Both the position numbers and the translations under genes were made by a program. A DNA stretch of 64,000 nt, from assembly GCF_028858535.1 (NCBI RefSeq), contig NZ_JAPMOU010000009.1:106433-170432 (forward strand), given 5' to 3'. Below, one piece after another: positions 1-9,516 of this stretch. The notes beneath the pieces are model-generated. The model worked only from the letters and a program-made list of their open reading frames with translations, was not told the DNA's origin and did no database searches. Source of the DNA: Spartinivicinus poritis. GTDB taxonomy: Bacteria; Pseudomonadota; Gammaproteobacteria; Pseudomonadales; Zooshikellaceae. Numbering within the stretch: the stretch's first letter is position 1; each line of letters starts with the position of its first letter.

Positions 1-507
1 CCTTACATCAAGAAAATTACTGCTAATAAATCCAAACGTCCATGGCAAATTCCTAATCCAATTGCACCTATAATCAACTTAGGCCGCTTGGTTAAACAAT
101 TAATTAAGCCCGTTGCCCATCCCAAGTTGTTATCTAACACCCTTTCTATACCGATGAACTGGGGCAAAAAAGATACTAGCGTTTATGTATTTAATCGTGA
201 CCGTTTTTTACAGGATTTAACTGAATTAAAACCAAATACCCCCGAAGCAAGCTATCTTAATAAAACCTGTCAAATGCTATTTACTGAACAATTAGCTAAT
301 GATGCTAAATATTGGATAACAAAAAAGGCTAATAAAGTCTATATGGCATCAGGTAAAGACAATGTGCACGTTTTTGAAGAAACCATGCGTCATATTGGTA
401 AGCAAGTACTAAGAGATAATGTACTCAGGCCGATTGTGCACGGTGTTTCTGAACAAGTGAAATTAGCCGATTTAATTGCAGCGCTCTCTTCAGAGGGTAA
501 CGCCTAA
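1..507 (+). CDS. Unrecognised protein, 5' end outside the window
   Basis: The reading frame is open from the first base of the window, so this is the C-terminal 168 residues of a longer protein. A TTG at 88 could serve as an internal start, but the frame upstream of it looks equally coding. The fragment is basic and mixed alpha/beta in character. I see no signal peptide, membrane segment or catalytic motif, and I do not recognise the family. A hairpin lies 22 bases after the stop, and the next gene converges on it. That the frame is coding is likely from its length and codon pattern; its function is unknown. Confidence 0.6.
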   Translation, partial: PYIKKITANKSKRPWQIPNPIAPIINLGRLVKQLIKPVAHPKLLSNTLSIPMNWGKKDTSVYVFNRDRFLQDLTELKPNTPEASYLNKTCQMLFTEQLANDAKYWITKKANKVYMASGKDNVHVFEETMRHIGKQVLRDNVLRPIVHGVSEQVKLADLIAALSSEGNA

Positions 508-528
508 ACATAATAAACGCTAACACTG

Positions 529-549
529 ATACCTTCTTATACAAGGTAT
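529..549. terminator. Hairpin between two convergent genes
   Basis: Perfect 7-base arms (ATACCTT / AAGGTAT) surround a 7-base loop, between the stop of the first gene at 507 and the stop of the minus-strand gene at 572. There is no clear T-run, so this is only a possible bidirectional terminator. Confidence 0.4.
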
Positions 550-571
550 AGTGCTAGTACACAATGCTGCG

Positions 572-1162
572 TTATTTCAGCTTATCAAGTGCCACTCCCA
601 GCGTGATTGCGCCAATCGGTTTTTGATCCGCTGGATTGGTTATTGTAAAACTGAGTTGAGTGGTATAAGTGAGCGTCGATTTATCAAACTCTGTTTCAGC
701 AATATGGATGGCTCCACTTCCTTTTAAATAAGTCTCTTGCCACTTAGCCTCATCTCCTTGCCAGTAGTCTGATGTAATGTCACTTACCCCCACATTCGTT
801 CCTTTATTATTCATGACAATCACTTCTTTATACAATCCATTACTGTTTTCCTGAACTTCACGCACAACACCTGATGCCCGACTGTTAACAACCTCATTAA
901 TCAAGTCATATTTTCCACTGATTTTTTCCAGTCGCCATTTATCATCAAGTGCTTTAATTTTAGCTTCATCCCAATCAGCCGCCTTGCTATTGGAATCAAT
1001 AATTGCATCGATCAGTGCTTTATCTGTTAACCATTTATTTTGAATAGATTGATAATGTTGCTTTAACTTAGCATCAGTACTTGCAAAAAAGTACCAATAA
1101 GCACCACCGCCACCACCAACAATGATTACTAATAAAACAACCGAAACAATGAGCTTTTTCAT
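572..1162 (-). CDS. Membrane-anchored hypothetical protein
   Basis: I prefer the ATG at 1162, which gives 196 residues beginning MKKLIVSVVLLVII. This puts a hydrophobic segment with a glycine run (about residues 3-26) at the N terminus, as in a signal anchor. An earlier ATG at 1210 would add 16 residues ahead of it. Neither start has a strong ribosome-binding site. The rest is a soluble, probably periplasmic domain of about 165 residues with a conserved-looking block near the C terminus ending in GAITLGVALDKLK. That tail is reminiscent of periplasmic ligand-sensing modules, but I cannot assign a family. It is convergent with the preceding gene. Confidence 0.65.
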   Translation of the reverse strand: MKKLIVSVVLLVIIVGGGGGAYWYFFASTDAKLKQHYQSIQNKWLTDKALIDAIIDSNSKAADWDEAKIKALDDKWRLEKISGKYDLINEVVNSRASGVVREVQENSNGLYKEVIVMNNKGTNVGVSDITSDYWQGDEAKWQETYLKGSGAIHIAETEFDKSTLTYTTQLSFTITNPADQKPIGAITLGVALDKLK

Positions 1163-1630
1163 AATACTGTCGAGCCAAGTTGGCAAGTTTCTTTCTAGTA
1201 TAGTCACCATTTAACAGAATGGTAGCAATACTGTCATTGGCTATTTACTGCTAATCACTATAGCATGCACGTGTCAGCTAACGACTGTATTTGAATCTGA
1301 CATTCCATCAAGCAGATGTGAATCACTTAAAAAAATAATTTTATAAAGGTACAGACTATATTCAAAAATAAATCGCCACTACTTCATTTTTTAACTGCTA
1401 TATTTTTTACATCAAGTGGATGACTCAACGGGACTGAATAGTTAGTTAAAGATGCATCATGTAACTCACTTCTTGCTAAAAATATATTTAGAACTCATAT
1501 CAATTCAATACTAAATAGTTTTTCGACATTTAACCCTTAAAACAACAAAATACCTTCACATTTTTGATTTGAACTCTAAATAAATATCTGCTATCTTTTT
1601 TTGGATTACTTATCAATCAAAAGGTTAATT
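1163..1630. other. Intergenic region upstream of the NAGGN operon
   Basis: This AT-rich stretch lies between two divergently oriented genes. Apart from a predicted promoter at its right end (1569-1597) I see no gene, repeat or strong hairpin. Regulation of the osmoprotectant operon by salt would be expected to act here. Confidence 0.5.
1569..1597 (+). promoter_or_regulatory. Predicted sigma-70 promoter of the NAGGN operon
   Basis: TTGAAC (1569-1574) is followed by a 17-base spacer and TATCTT (1592-1597). Transcription would begin near 1604, leaving a leader of roughly 25 bases before the ATG at 1631. An AAGG at 1621-1624 can serve as ribosome-binding site. Confidence 0.4.
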
Positions 1631-3409
1631 ATGTGCGGCATTTGTGGAGAGTTTCGCTTCGACCAAACATCACCATCCATTAAAACACTGCAACAAATGA
1701 ATGCCCGACAAACGTCACGAGGGCCTGATCACTCTGGGTTATTTATCCAAGACAATATAGGGCTTGGGCATACTCGATTAAAAATTATGGATTTAAGTGC
1801 TGCATCGGCCCAACCTATGCATGACTACCAACTGGGTTTAACCTTGGTATTTAATGGCGCAATTTATAATTACCCAGAAATTCGCCAGCAACTTGAGCAA
1901 TTGGGATATCAGTTTTATTCTTCAGGTGACACAGAAGTCGTATTAAAAGCATTCCATGCCTGGGGCCCAGACTGTCTACAACGATTTAATGGCATGTTTG
2001 CTTTTGTTATTTGGCTTCGAGATCAAAATAAATTATTTATGGCCCGTGATCGTCTGGGGATTAAACCACTTTATTACTCACTCCAACCCAATGCTTGCTT
2101 ATTCGCCTCGACATTACCCGCTTTATTAACAGTGCCCACTATCAGCAAACAGTTAAATCCAAAAGCTTTGCATTTTTATATGCACTTTCATTCCGTCGTG
2201 CCAGCACCTGATACTGTATTTAGCCATATTCATAAGCTAGAACCAGGTCATTATCAATGGCTTGATGGTGATGGCCAGCTAACCAAGCATCAATATTGGC
2301 AATTAAATTATGCATCTACTTCAAAACCCATTAATACCGATACCTTGGCAGAGTGGCAAAGTCAATTAACAGAGCAATTATTAACGGCAGTAAAGCGCAG
2401 AAATGTCGCTGCTGTTGATGTTGGCGTACTATTATCCGGTGGTGTAGACTCCAGCTTATTAGTAGGACTGCTAACTGAAGTAAAATCCACACCGATTCAA
2501 ACATTTTCTATTGGCTTTGATACTGTTGATGATGAAGCAGGCGATGAATTTAAATACTCTGATCTAATTGCCGAACAATTTGCAACGGACCATCATAAGC
2601 TGTTTGTCTCCCCTACCCAGCTCATGGACAATTTACCAAGTGCCATCGCAGCAATGGCTGAACCGATGATGAGCCATGACTGTATTGCCTTTTATTTATT
2701 AGCGGCTGAAGTTAGTAAACATTGCAAAGCTGTGCAAAGTGGTCAAGGGGCTGATGAAGTATTCGGTGGCTATCATTGGTACCCACCCTTATTAACCTCG
2801 AATACGCCTGTCCAAACCTATAAGCAACATTTTTTTGATCGCAATTACTCAGAATATCAACAAATTTTTCAAACTGACTGGCTAACTCAAGACTATGCCA
2901 GCGAGTTCGTTGCTGGGCACTTTTCACAACCAGGTGCCAATGACCCGATTAATAAGGCGTTACGTCTTGACACAACCGTAATGCTGATTGAAGACCCAGT
3001 AAAACGCGTGGACAACATGACAATGGCCCATGGTTTAGAGGCAAGAGTACCTTTTCTCGATCATGAGCTGGTTGAGTTTAGTGCAACCTTGCCCGCAGCA
3101 GTCAAAGTCAAGGCTAACGATGGTAAGTGGATACTAAAATCCGTCGCCAGACAGTTTGTCACTGATAAAGTTATTGATCGCCCTAAGGGCTATTTTCCCG
3201 TTCCTGCTCTAAAGTATTTACAAGGGCCAACGTTAGATTGGGTTGCTGCTGCATTGACCAGCCACACAGCCAAGCAGCGTAAACTGTATAACCAAGCGTA
3301 TATTGATACCTTGCTAAGCAACCCTAAAAACCATTTATCACCATTAAATGGCTCTAAACTGTGGCAAATGGGCCTGCTTGAACTCTGGCTTCAAACCCAA
3401 GGAATTTAG
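1631..3409 (+). CDS. asnO: N-acetylglutaminylglutamine amidotransferase (asparagine synthase-like)
   Basis: This 592-residue enzyme belongs to the class II glutamine amidotransferase/asparagine synthase family. The start is set at the ATG at 1631 because MCGICG then places the catalytic cysteine at residue 2; an upstream in-frame start would bury it. The N-terminal glutaminase domain spans about residues 2-210. The synthetase domain carries the PPi-loop SGGVDSS near residue 268. In the family the product amidates the C-terminal glutamine of N-acetylglutaminylglutamine to give the osmoprotectant NAGGN. The assignment over ordinary AsnB rests on the next two genes, which are the NAGGN synthetase and its companion peptidase. 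The gap to the next gene is 2 bases, so the three are surely cotranscribed. Confidence 0.92.
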   Translation: MCGICGEFRFDQTSPSIKTLQQMNARQTSRGPDHSGLFIQDNIGLGHTRLKIMDLSAASAQPMHDYQLGLTLVFNGAIYNYPEIRQQLEQLGYQFYSSGDTEVVLKAFHAWGPDCLQRFNGMFAFVIWLRDQNKLFMARDRLGIKPLYYSLQPNACLFASTLPALLTVPTISKQLNPKALHFYMHFHSVVPAPDTVFSHIHKLEPGHYQWLDGDGQLTKHQYWQLNYASTSKPINTDTLAEWQSQLTEQLLTAVKRRNVAAVDVGVLLSGGVDSSLLVGLLTEVKSTPIQTFSIGFDTVDDEAGDEFKYSDLIAEQFATDHHKLFVSPTQLMDNLPSAIAAMAEPMMSHDCIAFYLLAAEVSKHCKAVQSGQGADEVFGGYHWYPPLLTSNTPVQTYKQHFFDRNYSEYQQIFQTDWLTQDYASEFVAGHFSQPGANDPINKALRLDTTVMLIEDPVKRVDNMTMAHGLEARVPFLDHELVEFSATLPAAVKVKANDGKWILKSVARQFVTDKVIDRPKGYFPVPALKYLQGPTLDWVAAALTSHTAKQRKLYNQAYIDTLLSNPKNHLSPLNGSKLWQMGLLELWLQTQGI

Positions 3410-3411
3410 TC

Positions 3412-5163
3412 ATGCAACTTGATCAGCCAGTCTCTAATGAACGACTCTTAAGAAAACAGTTACCTTCATTTAATAATCTGAAAGCCGTCGCTAACCATCA
3501 CGAAGATAAGCAGTTGCCAGAGAATATTATCATTCCCTGTGGCTGGGGACGTTTATTAATCGGCAATACATTTCAAGACCCCCAACAACTGGCAAACACC
3601 TTAGCCGAAGAATCAGAAGGCCAACGGGACATCGCCCTTTATGTATCAAACCCCCATGTAGTATTGAGCTACTCCCCTCAGCATCTATTTCTAGACCCTT
3701 CAGATACACTGCGCATTTGGATGGATAACTATCGGGCCGCTAAAAAGCCTTTTTCTCACTTACAAATTCGTAGAGCCTGCTCTATTGAAGATGCAACCGC
3801 TATCAACGCCCTCTACCAACAACGTAAAATGGTCCCAGTTGATCCTCAACAGGTTGAGTTTTATAAAAATTCTCGAAAAGTTATTTTTTTTGTAGCAGAA
3901 CATGTTGCCAACAAAGAAATTATCGGTACTGTTATTGCCGTTAATCACCGAGAGTCTTATGGCGACCCAACTCATGGCAGCAGTTTATGGTCATTGGCTG
4001 TATCCCCTAATACCCAAGTCGCGGGTGTTGGTGAGGCATTAGTTCGGCACATTATTGAATATTGTGCCGCTCGGGGTTGTCACTATCTAGACTTATCTGT
4101 CTTACATAGCAATAAGATGGCCAAAGAGCTATATAAAAAAATTGGTTTCAAACCCATTAATACCTTTGCGATCAAAAATAAAAATGCCATTAATGAAAAG
4201 TTATTTTTAGGCGATAACCAACCTGAAAAATTAAATCCTTACGCAAAAATCATTACTGATGAAGCCATGCGAAGAGGCATTGATGTCACAGTGCAAGACT
4301 ATGCTGAGAATTTATTTACATTATCCCTAGGAGGACGAAAAATCCGCTGTCACGAATCGTTATCTGATGTAACACCTGCGGTCTCCATGCACCTGTGCCA
4401 ACAAAAGGCGCTCACCCATAAAGTCTTGAAAAATGCTGGTTTAAATACTCCAGAATATTGTACTTATCAATCAGAATTACAAGCCAATGCTTTTTTAGCC
4501 AAGCACCAAGCCATCGTAGTAAAACCAGCCAATAGCGAACAAGGCAGAGGGATTACCGTTAACATACAAAATCATACGACACTAATGAGCGCTATCGAAC
4601 GTGCCCAACATGAGTCTGCCGATATTTTATTAGAGAAGTTTTATCTGGGTTTGGATTTACGTGTCGTGGTTATTGGTTATCAAGTGGTGGCTGCCGCTAT
4701 TCGAAAGCCGGCAGAAATTATTGGTGATGGCATACACTCCATCAAACGGTTAGTTACCTACCAAAGCCGCCGACGTCAAGCAGCAACAGGCGGTGAAAGT
4801 CGTATACCTATTGATAGCGAAACTGAGCGCTGTGTTACTGAACAAGGTTACTCATGGAGCACTATACTGCCAAAGGGTAAACAGTTATTTGTTTGCAAAA
4901 CAGCAAATTTACATACAGGTGGCACCTTGCAAGATGTGACAACCAGCCTATCAGACACATTACGCACGGTTTCTGAACAAGCAGCACAAGCCTTAGCTAT
5001 CCCAGTGGTAGGCTTAGACCTCATCGTCCCAAGCCCCAGTGCTAATGAGTACGTCATCATTGAAGCAAATGAACGCCCTGGTTTGGAAAATCACGCTCCT
5101 CAACCCACGGCAGAAAAATTTATTGACTTATTATTTCCACTAAGTAACAAAAAAATAAAATGA
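3412..5163 (+). CDS. ngg: N-acetylglutaminylglutamine synthetase (GNAT plus ATP-grasp)
   Basis: A 583-residue two-domain protein. A GNAT acetyltransferase domain (about residues 118-255) ends in a typical LYKKIGFKP motif. A C-terminal ATP-grasp ligase domain (about 290-580) has a VVKPANSEQGRGITV nucleotide-binding loop and a late IIEANERPGLENHAP metal-binding segment. In this family the GNAT half acetylates and the ATP-grasp half joins two glutamines, producing N-acetylglutaminylglutamine, which the upstream enzyme amidates. The order asnO-ngg-M42 peptidase is the standard NAGGN arrangement. The stop overlaps the next start (ATGA at 5160-5163), indicating translational coupling. Confidence 0.92.
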   Translation: MQLDQPVSNERLLRKQLPSFNNLKAVANHHEDKQLPENIIIPCGWGRLLIGNTFQDPQQLANTLAEESEGQRDIALYVSNPHVVLSYSPQHLFLDPSDTLRIWMDNYRAAKKPFSHLQIRRACSIEDATAINALYQQRKMVPVDPQQVEFYKNSRKVIFFVAEHVANKEIIGTVIAVNHRESYGDPTHGSSLWSLAVSPNTQVAGVGEALVRHIIEYCAARGCHYLDLSVLHSNKMAKELYKKIGFKPINTFAIKNKNAINEKLFLGDNQPEKLNPYAKIITDEAMRRGIDVTVQDYAENLFTLSLGGRKIRCHESLSDVTPAVSMHLCQQKALTHKVLKNAGLNTPEYCTYQSELQANAFLAKHQAIVVKPANSEQGRGITVNIQNHTTLMSAIERAQHESADILLEKFYLGLDLRVVVIGYQVVAAAIRKPAEIIGDGIHSIKRLVTYQSRRRQAATGGESRIPIDSETERCVTEQGYSWSTILPKGKQLFVCKTANLHTGGTLQDVTTSLSDTLRTVSEQAAQALAIPVVGLDLIVPSPSANEYVIIEANERPGLENHAPQPTAEKFIDLLFPLSNKKIK

Positions 5164-6314
5164 AAAATATTCCTTTTACGATTGATCAAGATTATTTACT
5201 TAACCAACTGCAGTCTTTATTGACTATCCCTTGCCCAACAGGTTTTACAGATCAAGCCGTGTGTTATGTATGCCATGAACTTGATCAGCTGAAAATAGAT
5301 TACTCCCTCACTCGACGGGGAACGATCATTGGTAACCTGGTGGGCAAACAGCAATCACCTGATCGCGCAGTAGTTACCCACCTGGATACCATTGGCGCAA
5401 TGGTAAGAGAGATTAAAGCCAATGGGCGCTTGGCCATCACCCCCGTTGGCCATTGGTCGAGCCGCTTTGCCGAGGGGGGGCGTGTCAGTATTTTTACCGA
5501 TTTAGGAGAGCTACGGGGTACTGTGCTACCTATTTTTGCTGCTGGCCATGTATTTAATCAGGAAATTGATACCCAGCCTGTTACCTGGGATCATGTTGAA
5601 GTGCGAGTCGATTTAGAAATCCATTCTCAGGAAGATGCTCTGAATCATGGTATAGGCGTTGGCGATTTTGTTGCATTCGATCCCAACTCAGAAGTGCTTG
5701 AAAATGGTTATTTAGTATCTCGCCACCTCGACAACAAAGCCGGCACCGCCAGTTTATTAGCAGCGATTAAAGCCGTAAAAGACTACAACATTCCAGTGAC
5801 TATTGATTGCCACCCTATTTTTACCTTATCCGAAGAAACTGGAATGGGATTGGGACACGCCTTAGATTGCCATGTAACAGAATGTGTGGGTATTGACATT
5901 GGCCCTATTGCTGAGGGGCAAAATGCCATCGAACGAGGCGTTACCATTGCAATGAAAGACTCCAGCGGCCCTTACGACTATTACTTAACCCATCATTTAA
6001 TCGACTTGTGTCGTACTAATAGTATTCCCCATAGCCGGGACGTTTTTCGTTATTATTACAGTGATGCGGTATCTGCAATCAATGCCGGACATGATGTACG
6101 CCATGGGCTAATTACTTTTGGCACCGATGCCACTCATGGTTATGAAAGAACTCACCTTGAAGCATTAATTCATTGTGCAAGGCTCATCGTCCATTATATC
6201 CAGAGCCCACCTGCCATTAAATCAGACGCAAAAGCCAAACCTACCACAGAAGAGTTTACCGACCAGGCGGCTAGCTACCCAACTAATTCACACACTCAGA
6301 ACTCCAGTGATTAA
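5160..6314 (+). CDS. NAGGN-system M42-family metallopeptidase
   Basis: A 384-residue M42 (glutamyl aminopeptidase-like) protein. Metal ligands and catalytic residues are visible in order: VTHLDTIG (H74, D76), RHLDNKAGTA, LSEETGMG, VGIDIGP and GTDATHGYERTH. It is a cytoplasmic enzyme with no signal peptide. The ATGA overlap with ngg ties it to NAGGN metabolism. In other genomes this subfamily is confined to NAGGN operons, where turnover or trimming of the dipeptide is the usual suggestion. The last 40 residues are polar and low in conservation. A role in degrading NAGGN on osmotic downshift is inference. Confidence 0.88.
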   Translation: MKNIPFTIDQDYLLNQLQSLLTIPCPTGFTDQAVCYVCHELDQLKIDYSLTRRGTIIGNLVGKQQSPDRAVVTHLDTIGAMVREIKANGRLAITPVGHWSSRFAEGGRVSIFTDLGELRGTVLPIFAAGHVFNQEIDTQPVTWDHVEVRVDLEIHSQEDALNHGIGVGDFVAFDPNSEVLENGYLVSRHLDNKAGTASLLAAIKAVKDYNIPVTIDCHPIFTLSEETGMGLGHALDCHVTECVGIDIGPIAEGQNAIERGVTIAMKDSSGPYDYYLTHHLIDLCRTNSIPHSRDVFRYYYSDAVSAINAGHDVRHGLITFGTDATHGYERTHLEALIHCARLIVHYIQSPPAIKSDAKAKPTTEEFTDQAASYPTNSHTQNSSD

Positions 6315-6337
6315 TGGTCCATGCGTAAAATAAATAG

Positions 6338-6400
6338 GCTACTCTACTTTGCGCATGAATCACACTGGATGTATGCATCACCAGTCGTTCGTGGAGTAGC
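6338..6400. other. Nested inverted repeats after the NAGGN operon
   Basis: Outer arms GCTACTC (6338-6344) and GAGTAGC (6394-6400) enclose a smaller hairpin ACTGG/CCAGT (about 6364-6385). No T-run follows. It may be a structured 3' end or a degenerate intergenic repeat element. Confidence 0.3.
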
Positions 6401-6485
6401 TCATGGGTAAAATAAGGTAAAAACTTTATTATCCATGATCACCCACTTCACCGTGTAACTTCATTATCTGTAGCTTAACAGCCTG

Positions 6486-6980
6486 TTATTCAGGCAAGTC
6501 TTTTTTGCTCGCGGAAGTGATAGCTCCCACCTCTAACAACGGAGCTGCATCCAAATCCTGAGCATCCATCATACTGGCTATACGCTGCATTGATGAAAGC
6601 AATAAAGACTGCTCCCATTCTTTGAGCCCACAAAACTTTTTAATAAAATGGTCCTGCAAAGGCTGAGGGGCAGACTGTAATGCCGCTTGCCCCTGTTCTG
6701 TCAGGTAAAGTCCCACCCGTCGTTTATCCTGTTGACTACGCTGTCTCACTAGCAAGCTACGCGCTTCCAACCGATCCGTAATATTGGTGATTGTTGCTGG
6801 ACTTAAATTAATATTTTTAGCGACTGCGCTAATGGTAATGCCTTCTTGGCGCCCTACTTCCTGTAAAATCAACAACTGGGGGCCAGTCAAACCTAAATTT
6901 TTGTTCAACTGTTTAGAGTGCAAGTCAATTGCCCGGATAACTTTCCGCAAGGCAACTAACAGTTCTTCATATTTTTCCAT
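6486..6980 (-). CDS. MarR-family transcriptional regulator
   Basis: I set the start at the ATG at 6980 (MEKYEELL), giving 164 residues; a longer version from 6995 is possible. The winged-helix core spans roughly residues 25-125. It has a recognition region around AVAKNINLSPATITNITDRLE and a wing containing RQRSQQDKRRVGLYLTE, both typical of MarR. It is convergent with the NAGGN operon and divergent from the betaine transporter operon. MarR genes are often linked to NAGGN clusters, so control of one or both osmoprotectant operons is a reasonable inference. The ligand is unknown. Confidence 0.88.
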   Translation of the reverse strand: MEKYEELLVALRKVIRAIDLHSKQLNKNLGLTGPQLLILQEVGRQEGITISAVAKNINLSPATITNITDRLEARSLLVRQRSQQDKRRVGLYLTEQGQAALQSAPQPLQDHFIKKFCGLKEWEQSLLLSSMQRIASMMDAQDLDAAPLLEVGAITSASKKDLPE

Positions 6981-7666
6981 GCTCAAATATACCACAATAA
7001 ATTCTACCAGCTAATGCTGATACTAGCCCCATTGTACAACACATTTTCTTTAGTAAAGAACCACTAAACTCAAGTATTTATTTAAAGGCACCGCTAATAA
7101 TGGTTTATGGTCTCTGCACAGGTCGTGAACAAGACAGCTTGCGAAGTGTAAAGCCGGTTGTCTTTCCAAGCAAGCTAATACAGTGCAAGCGCTCATCAGG
7201 CAGCGCCTTTACCTAATGTAGCAGGCTTGTTTATGCCTCTATTTTATCAAGTTCCCTCGTCAAATACTCTTTATCCAGCCAAGGAGCTTAGTCCACTCCT
7301 GTTCCTAGTATAACGAAGTCAAAATATTACACATCTAAACAATAGAGTTCAAACAAATCAGTACTACAGCAACTGCAATACACCAACCAGATCACAATAA
7401 AAACCATGAAATATCACCAACTATCGTTCAATATAACGGATTTTAAAGGAAATTATGGGCATACTCATCAATTTTGTGTTGTAATATTAGCTAAAGCTAT
7501 TCAGGAGGCATAACCAATTTTTAGTTTGAACACTAACAATATTAAGTTAGTATATGACAACAATAATAATTCCAGTCTGAATATTTCAGCAGGCATAAAA
7601 GATTCTGGGCACTCTGATTAAAGCCCTTTTATCTCAAATGAAAAGAAATAAATTAGGTTTACGTTA
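6981..7666. other. Long intergenic region upstream of the betaine transporter
   Basis: No supported gene lies here. The part at 7082-7211 is rich in complementary segments. AGCTTGC (7136-7142) pairs with GCAAGCT (7170-7176), and AAAGGC near 7082 can pair with GCCTTT near 7206, so it could encode a structured RNA or be a decayed repeat. Nearer the transporter, a dyad ACTAAC/GTTAGT at 7532-7551 may be a regulator site. Confidence 0.4.
7532..7551. promoter_or_regulatory. Candidate operator upstream of the betaine ABC operon
   Basis: Perfect 6-base arms ACTAAC and GTTAGT flank an 8-base AT-rich centre, about 115 bases before the transporter start. The size and symmetry would suit a MarR-type dimer, but no second copy confirms this. 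Confidence 0.3.
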
Positions 7667-8650
7667 ATGAAAAAGTTACTGTTTTTTTTATGTTTAACAA
7701 TGACGCTGGCGAACACAGTACAAGCAAAAGAGTGCGAAATTGATAAAAAGATCCGTTTCGCTGGAATGAACTGGTTATCCAACCAAATTACAGTAGAAAT
7801 TGAGCGTTTTATTTTAGAAAAGGGTTATGGTTGTAAAACAACAGTTGAAACTGGTGATACCTTACCCATGCTGGCAGCCATCAGCCGCGGCGATGTAGAT
7901 ATTATGTCAGAAGTCTGGATCAACAGTGTCTCAGAAGCCTGGAATAAAGCCGTTAAAGAGGGCCAAGTGAAAAGCCTCGGCGATGTCTATACCGGCGGAA
8001 TTGAAGGCTGGTTTATTCCCAAGTACTTAGCGAAAAAATACCCTGATTTAAAATCTGTCAGCGATTTACCCAAGTACAAACATTTATTTAAAGATCGCGA
8101 AGCACCTGGTAAAGGCCGCTTTTATTCCTGCCCCATTGGCTGGGCCTGTGAAGTGATTAACCAAAACTTGATAAAAGCCTTTCAATTAGAGGACCAATAT
8201 AACGTCTTTTCTCCAGGAACAGGAGCTGCATTAAAAGCAGCAATCACCTCACACTACAAACGTCGTAAGCCTATTTTATTTTACTATTGGGCACCCACTG
8301 CGGTATTAGGCAAATTTGATATGGTGAAACTCACAATGCCTCCCTACGACAAAACTGGCCACATTTGCAACACTAACCCCGAATGTACTAAACCTTATCC
8401 TGGCAATTACCCTATCGCGGCAATTAAAACTGGGATCCACACCGACTTCGCTAAAGCAGCACCACAACTGGTAGACTTTATTAGCAAAGTGAAAATCCCC
8501 ACCCAGGAGGTCAACAAATTACTAGCCTGGGCAGATGAAGAAGGTGCAGAGTCTACCGAAGTAGCCCATTATTTCTTAAAAAATTATGAGTCTTTATGGA
8601 CCCAATGGGTACCAGGTGACGTTGCTAAGCAAGTTAAAGCTGCACTGTGA
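7667..8650 (+). CDS. proX: Betaine-type ABC transporter substrate-binding protein
   Basis: A 327-residue periplasmic protein of the OpuAC/ProX family. A signal peptide covers about residues 1-20 (cleavage after VQA). The mature part contains tryptophans in blocks typical of a quaternary-amine aromatic cage (AGMNWLSNQ, SEVWINS, IGWACEV, YYWAPTA). Cysteines near HICNTNPEC may form a disulfide. It delivers glycine betaine or a similar compatible solute to the permease and ATPase encoded next, 9 bases downstream. The proX/W/V naming is by role; choline, carnitine or proline betaine are equally possible substrates. Position beside the NAGGN operon supports osmoprotection. Confidence 0.85.
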   Translation: MKKLLFFLCLTMTLANTVQAKECEIDKKIRFAGMNWLSNQITVEIERFILEKGYGCKTTVETGDTLPMLAAISRGDVDIMSEVWINSVSEAWNKAVKEGQVKSLGDVYTGGIEGWFIPKYLAKKYPDLKSVSDLPKYKHLFKDREAPGKGRFYSCPIGWACEVINQNLIKAFQLEDQYNVFSPGTGAALKAAITSHYKRRKPILFYYWAPTAVLGKFDMVKLTMPPYDKTGHICNTNPECTKPYPGNYPIAAIKTGIHTDFAKAAPQLVDFISKVKIPTQEVNKLLAWADEEGAESTEVAHYFLKNYESLWTQWVPGDVAKQVKAAL

Positions 8651-8659
8651 GGTAACCCG

Positions 8660-9511
8660 ATGTTTCCTGAGTTGATTCCTGCACGCAAACTGCGCAAAAC
8701 AATTGATAATGCCGTTGAAAACCTGGTAGCAGAGTATGGGGATATTCTTGAACAAGCTACCCAACCCTTTATTGATCTACTGATATGGCTTGAACAAGGG
8801 TTACGGCAGTCACCCTGGTGGTTAGTACTGTTAGTGGTCGCAGGATTAACCTGGCTAGGTAGTCGCCGCTGGCAATTGACCCTGGCGATGCCCGCTTTAC
8901 TGGCTTTTATCGGTGCCATTGGGCTTTGGGATCAAGGCATGCAAACCTTGGCCTTAATGATTGTGGCCACTGGGTTATCCATTCTGATTGGTATTCCTAC
9001 CGGCATCTTAATGTCACGATCAACTTGGCTGCGGAAAATCATCTTACCTATCCTGGATATTATGCAAACCATGCCCAGCTTTGTTTACTTGATTCCCGTG
9101 GTAATGTTATTTGGCTTAGGAAAAATCCCTGCCATTATTGCCACAGTTATTTATGCTGTGCCGCCGTTAATTCGGTTGACGGATCTTGGCATTCGCCTAG
9201 TTGATAAAGAAGTTCTGGAAGCCTCCCAAGCCTTTGGCGCTAACACCAGACAACAGTTGCTGGGTATTCAATTACCCCTGGCGTTACCCAATATTATGGC
9301 TGGCATCAACCAAACCACAATGATGGCATTAGCGATGGTAGTTATTGCTTCCATGATTGGCGCCAAAGGGTTAGGCCAGGAAGTATTAATGGGCATCAAT
9401 CGCCTGGAAGTAGGCCGAGGTTTATTAGCAGGCTTGGCTATCGTCGCTCTAGCCATTTTATTTGATCGTATTACTCAGTCCTTTGGCCAACGCCGACAGC
9501 AACAGGAGTAG
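8660..9511 (+). CDS. proW: Betaine-type ABC transporter permease
   Basis: A 283-residue inner-membrane permease of the binding-protein-dependent family. A hydrophilic N terminus of about 50 residues precedes six or so membrane helices. The EAA-type cytoplasmic loop is visible as EASQAFGANTRQQLLGIQLPLAL, the site that docks on the ATPase. The C-terminal AKGLGQEVLMGINRL block is characteristic of ProW/OpuAB permeases. It sits between the binding protein and the ATPase, with 9- and 5-base gaps. Confidence 0.9.
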   Translation: MFPELIPARKLRKTIDNAVENLVAEYGDILEQATQPFIDLLIWLEQGLRQSPWWLVLLVVAGLTWLGSRRWQLTLAMPALLAFIGAIGLWDQGMQTLALMIVATGLSILIGIPTGILMSRSTWLRKIILPILDIMQTMPSFVYLIPVVMLFGLGKIPAIIATVIYAVPPLIRLTDLGIRLVDKEVLEASQAFGANTRQQLLGIQLPLALPNIMAGINQTTMMALAMVVIASMIGAKGLGQEVLMGINRLEVGRGLLAGLAIVALAILFDRITQSFGQRRQQQE

Positions 9512-9516
9512 TTTGC

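Noticed and set aside
7406..7513. 35-codon frame on the plus strand upstream of the transporter
   Set aside because: It has no ribosome-binding site and no recognisable composition. It is probably a chance frame in AT-rich DNA.
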